Numbered from the stretch's first letter, positions 1-7,642 are shown. The stretch: 13,624 nt of DNA from Pseudomonadota bacterium (GCA_026710525.1 JAPOQT010000135.1:1-13624); one strand, 5' to 3'. Notes: generated from the sequence alone by a model not told the origin. Numbers and translations: made by a program.

Positions 1-15
1 GTCGTATCTAGCAGC

Positions 16-909
16 GTGTACCAGGTAACACAAAGTCAGCTGTTAATGTTTTTCATCGTTTTATCTTGTTGTTTGCACGCACTGGTCCTCATATTCTTCA
101 TGGAAAATGATCGGCTGAGTTTGCTAACACCATCTCCTACGAGTACAGAGTTAGCGCCGCTTACTACAGAAAATAGTGACGACTCTGTACTTGATGATGC
201 CATTACCATCGTTGATGTTATTCAACAATTGGATACTGCTGCCAAAAAGAATCGTCATCAGCTAAAATCACATCAAGATCATCAGGTCCTTAAGGAGATG
301 GTGATTCCTAAAGAAAAAATAAAGCATTCAGGACGTGGCGATCAAATAGGAGATAATCGTTCAATGACAAAATCAGAGTCGAAGAGTAGATCATATTCCC
401 CTAAAAAAGCTGGGGAACCGAGTGTTAATGAGGTCGCAGCATTGGCCAAGCCTTTCGCCAATAACACAACCAAGAAACTATCTGATCAACCTTATGCAAA
501 GTGGCTCGAAATATCTCAAGATGTGATTAAAAAAAACCAAGGTTTTAGTGCTCCTGCTTATGTTGATATGCCAAACGTCGCTAGAGGCAATAGAGTTCAA
601 CTTAACACCCAAAAATATTATCAAATGAGTTATTTTGCTAAGATGCGTGATACTATCCAGAGTGTTTGGGACTATCCTGAGTTAGCTCGGATGAAGGAGA
701 TATCAGGAAATGTTAGGGTGCGATTTGTCATTGACCGTGATGGTGTGTTACAAACGGCTCAAGTGGTTGAGTCGAGTGGCTTTGATATCCTCGACAACGA
801 AGTGATCGATTCACTTCGAGATGCCTCTCCCTTTGATCCTTTGCCAAGCGGCTGGCAGGAGACAAATTTGGATGTTACCGGTGTTTTCTCTTACACCTTG
901 TTTCAGTAG
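16..909 (+). CDS. TonB-family energy transducer protein
   Basis: This is an inner-membrane-anchored periplasmic protein that would couple the proton motive force, through ExbB/ExbD-type partners, to outer-membrane transporters. One hydrophobic segment lies at about residues 9-29. It contains Ser17 and His21 in the SxxxH spacing seen in the TonB and TolA transmembrane helices. A long polar, Lys/Ser-rich linker follows (about 30-200), without the Pro-Lys repeats of E. coli TonB. The TonB C-terminal domain spans about 205-297, with 'VWDYPELA', 'FVIDRDGVL' and 'VESSGFDILD' as its usual landmarks. The chosen start is a GTG with no clear ribosome binding site. The frame is open to the window edge, so the true start could lie upstream; the ATG at residue 11 falls inside the membrane helix and is less likely. 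A second frame ending at a TAA at 26-28 might be the tail of an upstream gene. TonB family is secure; the particular transporter served is unknown. Confidence 0.85.
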   Translation: MYQVTQSQLLMFFIVLSCCLHALVLIFFMENDRLSLLTPSPTSTELAPLTTENSDDSVLDDAITIVDVIQQLDTAAKKNRHQLKSHQDHQVLKEMVIPKEKIKHSGRGDQIGDNRSMTKSESKSRSYSPKKAGEPSVNEVAALAKPFANNTTKKLSDQPYAKWLEISQDVIKKNQGFSAPAYVDMPNVARGNRVQLNTQKYYQMSYFAKMRDTIQSVWDYPELARMKEISGNVRVRFVIDRDGVLQTAQVVESSGFDILDNEVIDSLRDASPFDPLPSGWQETNLDVTGVFSYTLFQ

Positions 910-966
910 TATGATGGTTATGCTCTGTCCAACGGAATTTAGAGGCTAAGGCTAGTTGAGGTCTGT

Positions 967-2277
967 GTGTTAGGATTATCAGAAAAAATGTTTCAACAAG
1001 CAAAAAAGCTGATTCCAGGTGGTGTTAATTCACCAGTGAGAGCTTACAGTTTGGTGGCAGAAAATCCACCGTTTATTTCCCGCGGTGCTGGAGCCTATTT
1101 GTATGATGAGGACGGTCGCTCTTATATTGATTATGTTAATTCGTGGGGAGCGACGATTTTAGGCCACGCTCATCAGAAAGTGACCGCCGATATTATTCAT
1201 CGAGTAAAACAAGGGGTTTCTTTTGGTGCCCCAACATTAGGTGAATCCCAGTTAGCTGAAAAAATTATTGCCCATATGCCAACTCTTGAGATGGTGCGTT
1301 TTGTTAACTCTGGGACTGAAGCCTGTATGTCGGCTGTGCGTCTTGCCAGAGGGTATACCCAAAAAAAGATGGTGGTTAAGTTTGACGGACACTATCACGG
1401 ACACTGTGACGCGTTACTTGCCGGGGCTGGTTCAGGTGTTGCCACCGAATCACTCGCCGCCTCCGAAGGGGTAACATTAGGCAGTGTTGCTGACACCTTA
1501 GTTCTTCCTTTTAACAATACGGCGGCTTTACAGGAAGTATTTGAGCGCTATGGTCGCGATCATCTCAGCTGTGTAATTTTTGAAATCATTGCTGGTAATT
1601 GTGGCTTTATTCGTCCTCAGCCTGAGTTTTTATCTCTGTTACAAGACCTCTGTCAGAGGTATCAAGTGTTGTTGGTGGCCGATGAAGTTATGACTGGTTT
1701 TCGTGTCCATGTGGGAGGTGCCCAAAGTCTATATCACCTCACCCCTGATCTCACCGTCTTAGGTAAGGTGATAGGTGGCGGCATGCCACTGGCATGCTAT
1801 GGCGGACGCCGTGATATTATGAAAATAGTGTCACCCCTTGGTGGTGTTTATCAGGCAGGCACACTTTCTGGCAATCCTGTGGCTGTTCAGTGTGGTCTAA
1901 CAACTCTGGATTTGCTTTGTGATCGAAGCCAGTATTCCTATTTATCTCATCTGAGTTCAACCCTCACCACAGGTTTAAAAAAACAAGCGGAACGCTTACA
2001 AGTACCACTTGTTTGTGATGGTGAAGGAGGTATGTTTGGCTATACCTTTACGACTCACCCCTTGGAGTCTAAAAAAGATGTGGATCAGGCGAATATGAAA
2101 TACTTTAAGATATTTTTTAGTGAGATGCTGAAGTGTGGCATTTATTTACCACCATCTCCTTACGAGTCTTGTTTTTTATCCACGGCCCACACGGATGATG
2201 ATATTCAACAAACTCTTCGAGCGTCTCAGCAAGCCCTCTCCCAGGTGGCTGAGTTTCATAATACGTCAGAGGAGTAG
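967..2277 (+). CDS. hemL: Glutamate-1-semialdehyde 2,1-aminomutase
   Basis: A PLP-dependent class III aminotransferase-fold enzyme. It isomerises glutamate-1-semialdehyde to 5-aminolevulinate in the C5 route to haem and other tetrapyrroles, in the cytoplasm. The 436 residues align with E. coli HemL along the full length. Landmarks are 'LIPGGVNSPVRA' near the N-terminus, 'VNSGTEA' (113-119), 'GHYHGH' (141-146), 'DEVMTGFR' (239-246), the PLP lysine Lys267 in 'LGKVIGGGMP', and 'YQAGTLSGNP'. The start is GTG with a GAGG just upstream; no better start fits the family N-terminus. An oddity is 'FEIIAGN' at 205-211, where the family normally reads E-P-V/I-AGN: the conserved proline is Ile207. mqnA follows after 9 nt, suggesting co-transcription. 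The HemA partner is not in this window. The function call is firm. Confidence 0.97.
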   Translation: MLGLSEKMFQQAKKLIPGGVNSPVRAYSLVAENPPFISRGAGAYLYDEDGRSYIDYVNSWGATILGHAHQKVTADIIHRVKQGVSFGAPTLGESQLAEKIIAHMPTLEMVRFVNSGTEACMSAVRLARGYTQKKMVVKFDGHYHGHCDALLAGAGSGVATESLAASEGVTLGSVADTLVLPFNNTAALQEVFERYGRDHLSCVIFEIIAGNCGFIRPQPEFLSLLQDLCQRYQVLLVADEVMTGFRVHVGGAQSLYHLTPDLTVLGKVIGGGMPLACYGGRRDIMKIVSPLGGVYQAGTLSGNPVAVQCGLTTLDLLCDRSQYSYLSHLSSTLTTGLKKQAERLQVPLVCDGEGGMFGYTFTTHPLESKKDVDQANMKYFKIFFSEMLKCGIYLPPSPYESCFLSTAHTDDDIQQTLRASQQALSQVAEFHNTSEE

Positions 2278-2286
2278 CAAAAAACT

Positions 2287-3312
2287 GTGGTGAGCACATA
2301 TCTTAATGTCGGTTGGGTTGCCTATTCAAATATTTACCCTGTGTCATCTTCTTTAGCTCATTACTTAGATCAAGAGCAAGTTCCTTGGTTTGAAGGCGTG
2401 CCTGCTGTGATTAATAGGGCTTTGCGTGAAGGTCAGTTGCAGGTGGCTTTATCATCGAGCGTTAATTACTTTAAAATAAAACAATGTGAACGTTTTGTCG
2501 ATTACGGTATTTGTGCTGATGGTGCTGTTGGCAGTGTTTATTTGGGCATGAAGGCAGCACCCCCTGATTTGATACACCATCTAAAGCGTGCTCAAGGTTT
2601 TTGTCAACAGCATCCTGTGAATGGCGGTGAGTCTTTGGCAGAACTTAAGCGAGCTCTGTCGCTTGAGTATCATGGGGATTTACCACCCCTTAAGTTAGGA
2701 GCTGTTTCTGAGAGCAGTGCTATTCTTGCTCTGATTATGTATCACCTTTGGTTTGGTCGCTCACCTGATCTCCCTGGGCAAACCACACGGCCACCTCGCG
2801 GTTTACGGCAGCTGGATCCCTTAGAATCTTTAACCTCTTACCGTCAAGAAGATTTTTCCCCTGGAGAGTTTCATTTAATGATTGGTGATGAAGCTTTTCG
2901 TTATAGTAATGAATTTGATTTTAAGATTGATCTTAGTCTTGCTTGGCAAAACCTTACCAGTCTTCCTTTTGTGTTTTCTCTATGGCTTCATGTTCCTCGT
3001 TACCCTTATTCATCAGCAGAGCTGAGTAAGTTAGAAAAAATCAAACAACTTATTCATCTTGCTATTCAACAAGGTGAAAGGTATATCGAAGAAGCTAGTC
3101 AAAAAGGAGACTTTACCGGGTTATTGGCACCAAATGCGAAGATTTATTTTGATGCCGAACTCAGCCGGTATGTTGACCTGATTAAGTACTGGCGAGATAC
3201 CATTTATTACAGGGTGGGGCCTCGAGAAAAAAAATCCTTTGCTCTTTACTCTCGTTTAGCTCAAGAGGTTACTTCGTCGTCTCCTCTTGATGATAAAAGT
3301 GCTCTTTGTTGA
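2287..3312 (+). CDS. mqnA: Chorismate dehydratase (menaquinone biosynthesis, futalosine pathway)
   Basis: MqnA removes water from chorismate to give 3-[(1-carboxyvinyl)oxy]benzoate, the entry step of the futalosine route to menaquinone. The fold is that of a periplasmic-binding-protein-like domain acting in the cytoplasm. Family landmarks are present: Asn15 in 'VAYSNIYPV' (usually SYLN-RP), 'EGVPAVINRALREGQLQVAL' (36-55), 'SSSVNYF', 'GAVGSVYLG', 'LMIGDEAF' (197-204), and 'AWQNLTSLPFVFSLWLHV', matching the W-x3-T-G-LPFVFA-x-W signature. At 341 residues it is longer than the usual 270-290. Extra length lies between the 'ESSAILAL' helix and 'LMIGD' (about 156-195) and at the Ser-rich C-terminus. 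Two tandem GTG codons start the gene; the AGAGGAG at 2268-2274 overlaps the hemL stop region and favours the first. The family is secure; the insertion is unexplained. Confidence 0.92.
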   Translation: MVSTYLNVGWVAYSNIYPVSSSLAHYLDQEQVPWFEGVPAVINRALREGQLQVALSSSVNYFKIKQCERFVDYGICADGAVGSVYLGMKAAPPDLIHHLKRAQGFCQQHPVNGGESLAELKRALSLEYHGDLPPLKLGAVSESSAILALIMYHLWFGRSPDLPGQTTRPPRGLRQLDPLESLTSYRQEDFSPGEFHLMIGDEAFRYSNEFDFKIDLSLAWQNLTSLPFVFSLWLHVPRYPYSSAELSKLEKIKQLIHLAIQQGERYIEEASQKGDFTGLLAPNAKIYFDAELSRYVDLIKYWRDTIYYRVGPREKKSFALYSRLAQEVTSSSPLDDKSALC

Positions 3313-3383
3313 TGGAGAGTATTCTGCTATATAGGCTTGGTGGGTGATACCTTGTCAATTCTCATTGATTGAGGGAGTGGCTG

Positions 3384-4226
3384 ATGATGAGTTATGGCGA
3401 AGTCTGGTTGTTATTTTTAGCTTTTTATCTCTATGAATTTCAAAAGCTCAGTGGCATTAATCGTTTGTTTACCGAACTTTATCATCAGGGCAAGGCTTAT
3501 TTTCATGAGGCAAGACTAGTGAGAGGGTTTGGTGATGGCCCGCAAAATTGGGATCAGGTGTCGGTGCGTCACCATAGTCTGTTTGATTTAGCTCGGTCAT
3601 GTCGTCAACATTTTCCAGTGATTCCAGAGAGCTATTTTATGGTGCTTTTTCAAAATGGCGTTAACCACGAACAGGTGTTTAGTAGGGATCTGTCGAAGTT
3701 TTTACTTCTCCTTAAGGTGTCGGCTAGTCATTATACTTTTATTAAACAGGCCCTATCGTCTTATTTATTGGTGTCGGCTATGCTTCTTGCCATCACGATT
3801 TTTTTACGTGATAGTTCCTGGAACTTTGCTGGCATGATCATTGCCATGTTCTTAGTACAGTTTAGCTTCAGTGTTCTTATGAGAATCCGGGTTTTTTATT
3901 TTCTTAGGAAAGATTTTTTTTCTGAAAACGAGAGTACAGCTAAGAGCTCGAACCTGTTCTGGAGTATGTTAAATAGGCTTGGTGATTTTGTTGCTAGTAA
4001 AACGAGTATCGAGAAAATTTTAACAGATTATTGGCATTGTCGTAGTTTTTGGCATAAACACTATGATTCGCCCACTCATTCGACCAAAGAAGATCTCGAA
4101 GCGATTTCTGAAATTTTATTGAAGCAAAACACATTAAAACAAGATTTTTCTTTATTTCATGTCCTGCAAGCAGTGGTGATAAGCATGGTGTTTTTTCTCC
4201 AGAATTTTGGCGCCGATTTTGGGTGA
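3384..4226 (+). CDS. Multi-pass membrane protein of unknown function
   Basis: I do not recognise this protein. The start is placed at the ATG at 3384 because an AGGGAG at 3372-3377 sits 6 nt upstream. The longer version from the TTG at 3369 would put that ribosome binding site inside the gene. The result is 280 residues. Hydrophobic stretches lie at about 5-18, 125-141, 148-167 and 258-274, giving perhaps four membrane segments. A cytoplasmic or periplasmic domain of about 100 residues lies between the first and second, and a basic, Trp/His-containing region lies between the third and fourth. The protein ends five residues after 'FFLQNFG', so the last helix is C-terminal. No catalytic motif is visible. 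It follows mqnA by 71 nt on the same strand and may share its transcript, but this does not establish a role in quinone metabolism. An integral membrane protein is well supported; anything more is guesswork. Confidence 0.7.
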   Translation: MMSYGEVWLLFLAFYLYEFQKLSGINRLFTELYHQGKAYFHEARLVRGFGDGPQNWDQVSVRHHSLFDLARSCRQHFPVIPESYFMVLFQNGVNHEQVFSRDLSKFLLLLKVSASHYTFIKQALSSYLLVSAMLLAITIFLRDSSWNFAGMIIAMFLVQFSFSVLMRIRVFYFLRKDFFSENESTAKSSNLFWSMLNRLGDFVASKTSIEKILTDYWHCRSFWHKHYDSPTHSTKEDLEAISEILLKQNTLKQDFSLFHVLQAVVISMVFFLQNFGADFG

Positions 4227-4896
4227 CGAGTTAAGGAAATCTTGGGATCCATCCTACCCATATCGGGAAATAAACACAAAGAAAAAACATGATCGGAAAG
4301 AAAAACAAAAAAAACAAGATGGCTAGCCAACCCTGCTGTTGTTTTTTGAGTTCAGTAGGTGTGAGTTCTGGCAGAGAATTAAGAGAATGTGTGGTTTTAG
4401 ACAAAGTGAGTTTCCTTTGGGTGATCACGACAATGATAGCAGTGCATACATTCGACGATGTCAAAACGAAGTAACACCACCTAACTATGGGTGATAGCCT
4501 ATCACAAAATACTGATAAATAAAATAATCTACGTCAGACGATCTTTTTATGCTCTAGATTTTGTACCAAAATTTAGGACAATTAACTTAACATTTGGGCA
4601 AAGAGTTAAAGGTTGAGTAAGGGTGAAGTGTTTGACCCAGAATTCATGTTGTCTTTTTGCCCATATGTATTAGCGATAGATGGTCTGAATGGTTGACTTA
4701 AATGTGACGACTTTTTCTTCATACTATGACATGAGATATGAGGTGATAGCCCTCCAGGATTCTTTACTTGTGGTATTCTTACAGGAGATAAAAGGGAGTC
4801 CGATACGGTTAAATGGCTGCTGTTCTTATTAAGAGCGCTTGTCTGGGGTACAGCGCAAATCTATGGCACTTATTTCGTCATATAAGGAGCACTACT
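4227..4896. other. Gene-poor region with small hairpins
   Basis: No intact gene is convincing in these 670 bases. Open frames on both strands at 4231-4474 overlap each other and lack good ribosome binding sites. Two structures stand out. One is a perfect 6-bp stem with a 3-nt loop at 4491-4505 (GTGATA gcc TATCAC), without a T-run. The other is a GC-rich hairpin just ahead of the broken ATPase gene (separate entry). I found no good -35/-10 pair. The region probably holds the decayed surroundings of the ATPase remnant. Confidence 0.5.
4835..4856 (+). other. Hairpin in the leader of the broken ATPase gene
   Basis: GCGC-t-TGT pairs with ACA-GCGC around a loop of seven bases (ctggggt), giving a 7-bp stem with one bulged T. 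It lies 28 bases upstream of the ribosome binding site of the ATPase remnant. No T-run follows, so it is not a standard intrinsic terminator. It might be a leader structure or chance. Confidence 0.3.
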
Positions 4897-5152
4897 ATGA
4901 AAAAACGTAACCTCCCCATAGGTATTCATAATTTTGTTACTATACGTCAAAAAGATTATTACTATAGTAGATAAAACACACCTTATAGGTAAGCTTATCC
5001 AAAAAGGAGAGTTTTACTTTCTTTCTCGTCCTCGTAGGTTTGGTAAAAGCTTGCTTGTGAGCACGATCGAGGATTTGTTTCTCGGTCATCATTCCTTATT
5101 TGAGGGATTTGATATTTATGACAGATGTGGCTGGCTCAGAACTATTCAATGA
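4897..5152 (+). pseudogene. Truncated, frameshifted AAA-ATPase-like gene (PF09820 type)
   Basis: This is the 5' remnant of a gene for the AAA-ATPase-like family often paired with a C-terminal PD-(D/E)XK nuclease domain. Its biological role is unsettled. An excellent AAGGAG (4884-4889) lies 7 nt before the ATG. The first frame reads MKKRNLPIGIHNFVTIRQ then KDYYYSR and stops at 4972-4974. One base later the family sequence resumes as 'VDKTHLIGKLIQKGEFYFL', then the P-loop 'SRPRRFGKSLL' and 'LFEGFDIYDR', ending at a TGA at 5150-5152. Removing one base near 4966 would restore 'DYYYVDKTH', the family's expected reading. Family members usually exceed 450 residues, so only about 85 residues' worth remains. 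Around 5130, '-GSELF-' in another frame hints at a second shift. The preserved start suggests fairly recent decay. The gene is non-functional as an ATPase. Confidence 0.85.
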
Positions 5153-5359
5153 TGGAGCTAATCTTCTGAAGAGTGGCCTTTTCAATGTCACCACTTTATT
5201 TTCATATTATAATGTGACTTTCATTCTGTGATATAACTCTTCCTAAACAGCTATGGGTAGTCAATATGTTTGTGATGGAGAGAAATATAGGGTGTGAATT
5301 ATAATATTTGCTATGATAAACCAGGATGATGAAATGATTGGCTCAGCTCCATTGTGAAT
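5144..5359. repeat. Imperfect inverted-repeat pair, about 15 nt arms
   Basis: ATTCAATGATGGAGCT at 5144-5159 and AGCTCCATTGTGAAT at 5345-5359 are inverted copies. The reverse complement of the second is ATTCACAATGGAGCT, differing only in two or three bases in the middle. They enclose about 185 bases with no gene. A copy of GGCTCAG also sits next to each arm (5132-5138 and 5340-5346). This could be the ends of a small non-autonomous element or scar, but no clean target duplication was seen. Confidence 0.3.
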
Positions 5360-5487
5360 CGCGATTTTTTATAATTTAAGCTGGGAGAGTTGTTACCTGA
5401 AGGCTGGTCCTTGGACGTGTTCAGTGTTTGAGTTGTTGTTTTACCAGTGTGATGATCACATATTGATGAATGAAGGAGTATCCTTAA
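5153..5487. other. Intergenic region upstream of asnS
   Basis: No gene is visible in these 335 bases. AT-rich stretches contain two TATAAT matches (near 5301 and 5369), but neither has a good -35 at the right distance, so I do not call a promoter. A 10-bp palindrome, AATCGCGATT, lies at 5357-5366 and runs directly into a T-rich stretch. One half of an imperfect inverted repeat lies at 5345-5359, with its partner at 5144-5159 at the end of the ATPase remnant. Confidence 0.5.
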
Positions 5488-6876
5488 GTGACGATTAAAG
5501 ATCTACTAATTAACAGACCGTCAGAGACAGAAATGATCTCAGTTTCTGGTTGGGTGCGTTCAAAAAGAGCTGGAAAGAAACGTGCTTTTGTTACCTTAAG
5601 TGACGGTTCGACTCATCAGCCGATCCAGTGTGTGATTGAGGCAAGCTCCCCTGGGTTTGGCCAGGTAAGTCATGTTATCACTGGTACTGCCATTAAAGTA
5701 TTAGGGAACTTAGTAGCATCTCCAGGCATAGGACAGAGCTATGAAATAGTCGCACACTCATGTCAAATTCTTGGTGCTGTTGATGAACATTATCCGCTCC
5801 AGAAAAAACATCATAGTCTCGAGTTTTTAAGAGATATCGCTCACCTGAGAGCACGTACTCAAACCCTTAGCTCAGTTTTTCGTGTTCGTAGTGTATTATC
5901 TCTGGCAACTCATACATTTTTTCAAAATCGTGGTTTTCATTTGGTCCACACCCCTGTGCTCACAGCAATAGACGCTGAAGGGGCAGGAGATATGTTTACG
6001 GTGACCAACTTGAACATAGATGATCCACCACGGGATACATTAGGAAAGGTGGATTATCGTCAGGATTTTTTCGCTAGCAAAGCCTATCTCAATGTTACCG
6101 GTCAGTTACAGGCTGAGTATCTCGCTTTAGGTATGGGGAGAGTGTATACCTTTGGCCCAACCTTTCGTGCTGAAAACTCCAATACTAAAAGACATTTAGC
6201 TGAATTTTGGATGATTGAACCTGAGCTAGCCTTTGCTGATTTAGATGATTGTATTGAATTAGCTAGTGACCATGTTTTGTTTTTGCTGCGCAAGTGTGTT
6301 GCAGAGTGTGGTGAAGAACTAGAGTTTTTTCAACAAAAGCACGAAGAGTTTTCTATTGGTGATCTTGAGAAGATGGCAAAACAGTCTTCATTTGCCAGAA
6401 TGACTTACAGTGAAGCCGTGACAATACTACAGCAAGCTAGTAAGACTCAAAAATTAGGTGGTTTGAGGATTAACTGGGGAGAAGATTTAGCTCGTGAACA
6501 TGAGCAGTTTTTGTGTGAAGAGTACATCAAAGGACCATTATTTGTGACCGATTATCCCAAAAACTGTAAAGCGTTCTATATGCGTTTAAATGATGATGAA
6601 AAAACTGTTGCTTGTATGGATTTTTTGGTGCCAAAATCTGGTGAGCTTATTGGTGGCTCACAAAGAGAAGAAAGATGGGACGTATTAGCTCATCGTATGT
6701 CAGAAGAGGGAGTGGGTTCTGAATTAGATTGGTACCTTGATTTGAGAAAGCAAGGCACGGTTGTCCATAGTGGTTATGGCTTAGGATTAGAGAGAATGGT
6801 TCTGTTATGCACTGGGGTAGCTAATGTTCGTGACACCATTCCATCACCGAGAACCCCGGGTAATATTCGATTTTAA
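5488..6876 (+). CDS. asnS: Asparaginyl-tRNA synthetase
   Basis: A class IIb aminoacyl-tRNA synthetase that charges tRNA-Asn with asparagine using ATP; cytoplasmic. The N-terminal OB-fold anticodon-binding domain covers about 1-105 ('SVSGWVRSKRAGKKRAFVTLSDG'-type start), followed by the catalytic core. Key signatures are 'EGAGDMF' (164-170), motif 2 'FRAENSNTKRHLAEFW' beginning at 226, 'GGSQREER', and motif 3 'GLGLER' (431-436). The 462-residue length matches the E. coli enzyme (466). The start is GTG, with GAAGGAG at 5472-5478 placed 9 nt upstream. The C-terminal 'DTIPSPRTPGNIRF' has Ser where most relatives have Phe (IPFPRTP). Its presence means Asn-tRNA can be made directly; whether GatCAB is also present cannot be seen here. 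The gene stands alone between a decayed region and rplM. The identification is firm. Confidence 0.98.
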   Translation: MTIKDLLINRPSETEMISVSGWVRSKRAGKKRAFVTLSDGSTHQPIQCVIEASSPGFGQVSHVITGTAIKVLGNLVASPGIGQSYEIVAHSCQILGAVDEHYPLQKKHHSLEFLRDIAHLRARTQTLSSVFRVRSVLSLATHTFFQNRGFHLVHTPVLTAIDAEGAGDMFTVTNLNIDDPPRDTLGKVDYRQDFFASKAYLNVTGQLQAEYLALGMGRVYTFGPTFRAENSNTKRHLAEFWMIEPELAFADLDDCIELASDHVLFLLRKCVAECGEELEFFQQKHEEFSIGDLEKMAKQSSFARMTYSEAVTILQQASKTQKLGGLRINWGEDLAREHEQFLCEEYIKGPLFVTDYPKNCKAFYMRLNDDEKTVACMDFLVPKSGELIGGSQREERWDVLAHRMSEEGVGSELDWYLDLRKQGTVVHSGYGLGLERMVLLCTGVANVRDTIPSPRTPGNIRF

Positions 6877-6963
6877 CTATGAGTCCCGTGAGTGATAAAA
6901 AGAATAACTTAGGTGTATGATTTTGTGTTACACTGTGTTAGGATGCTCTTGGGTGGTGATAAA

Positions 6964-6998
6964 CTTGCTTCGTAACGGATCATATGATCAGTAGCAAG
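6964..6998 (+). promoter_or_regulatory. Possible structured leader of rplM
   Basis: Between asnS and rplM, CTTGCT (6964-6969) can pair with AGCAAG (6993-6998). The enclosed stretch contains the 12-bp palindrome GATCATATGATC (6978-6989), so a two-tier hairpin is possible. No T-run follows. In several bacteria ribosomal protein operons are autoregulated through leader structures. A role here is inference, and the palindrome could instead bind a protein. Confidence 0.3.
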
Positions 6999-7075
6999 CA
7001 CAACTAGATCATCCCATGTGTCGTAAAGTTAACATTATTCATTCATAGGGAATAGCTCCCACGGAAACCGCAGAT

Positions 7076-7561
7076 ATGTTTCATATTAACAACCAAAAAA
7101 AGACCCAGTTCTTGAGCTCTGAAAATGCTCACATGCAAAAACAGTGGCTACTTGTAGATGCTAAAGACCAGACATTAGGTCGATTAGGCTCGGAGATCGC
7201 CAGACTGTTAAAAGGTAAACACAAACCTCAGTTTTCACCTCACGTCGATGGTGGTGATTATGTGGTGGTTATTAATGCCTCTAAAATTAAACTTACTGGT
7301 CTCAAGTGGCAGCAAAAGACTTATTACCGGCACTCAGGTTATGTTGGTGGTTTGAAATCTGTGCAAGCTAAGGATCTTCATCAGAAAAAACCAACAGAGA
7401 TCTTGTATCTAGCTGTTAAAGGGATGCTACCAAAACAAAAATTACGTGCCAAGCTTTTGAAGAATTTAAAAATATTTCCTAACAATCAACACACATGTAT
7501 GGCTCAACAACCGAAAAAAGCACCACTCCGGCTTGCTTCTTCCAACGATAGTTCGTCATGA
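7076..7561 (+). CDS. rplM: Large ribosomal subunit protein L13
   Basis: L13 is an early-assembling 23S rRNA-binding protein of the 50S subunit. Diagnostic segments are 'QWLLVDAKDQTLGRLGSEIARLLKGKHKP', 'SPHVDGGDYVVVINASKIKLTG', 'YYRHSGYVGGLK' and 'AVKGMLPKQKLRAKLLKNLKIF', ending in 'AQQPKKAPL'. It has 161 residues against about 142 in E. coli. The extra comes from a few N-terminal residues and a Ser/Asn-rich tail after the usual 'QQP'. The start at 7076 is supported by alignment of 'KTQFLSSENAHMQKQW' with the family's KT-x10-W N-terminus; only a weak GGA lies upstream. It pairs with rpsI 81 nt downstream, the standard rplM-rpsI arrangement. The call is firm. Confidence 0.97.
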   Translation: MFHINNQKKTQFLSSENAHMQKQWLLVDAKDQTLGRLGSEIARLLKGKHKPQFSPHVDGGDYVVVINASKIKLTGLKWQQKTYYRHSGYVGGLKSVQAKDLHQKKPTEILYLAVKGMLPKQKLRAKLLKNLKIFPNNQHTCMAQQPKKAPLRLASSNDSSS

Positions 7562-7642
7562 TAGCAGTCGGCTTAGGGATAGCCAGAAGAGTCGTGGTTA
7601 CCCTTCAATGATATAAGAGTTTTATTTGAACAGGAATGAATT

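Noticed and set aside
4289..4474. A 61-codon plus-strand frame with a CCCF cluster
   Set aside because: It has no ribosome binding site, overlaps an opposing frame, shows A-rich low complexity at the front and resembles nothing known.
4966..4974. Programmed frameshift in the ATPase gene
   Set aside because: There is no slippery heptamer or downstream stimulatory structure, and the second frame ends after about 65 residues, far short of a functional ATPase. Decay is the simpler reading.
4227..5487. Search for a complete insertion sequence, toxin-antitoxin pair or CRISPR in the scar region
   Set aside because: No transposase, repeat-spacer pattern or paired small genes were visible; only a gene remnant and short repeats were found.
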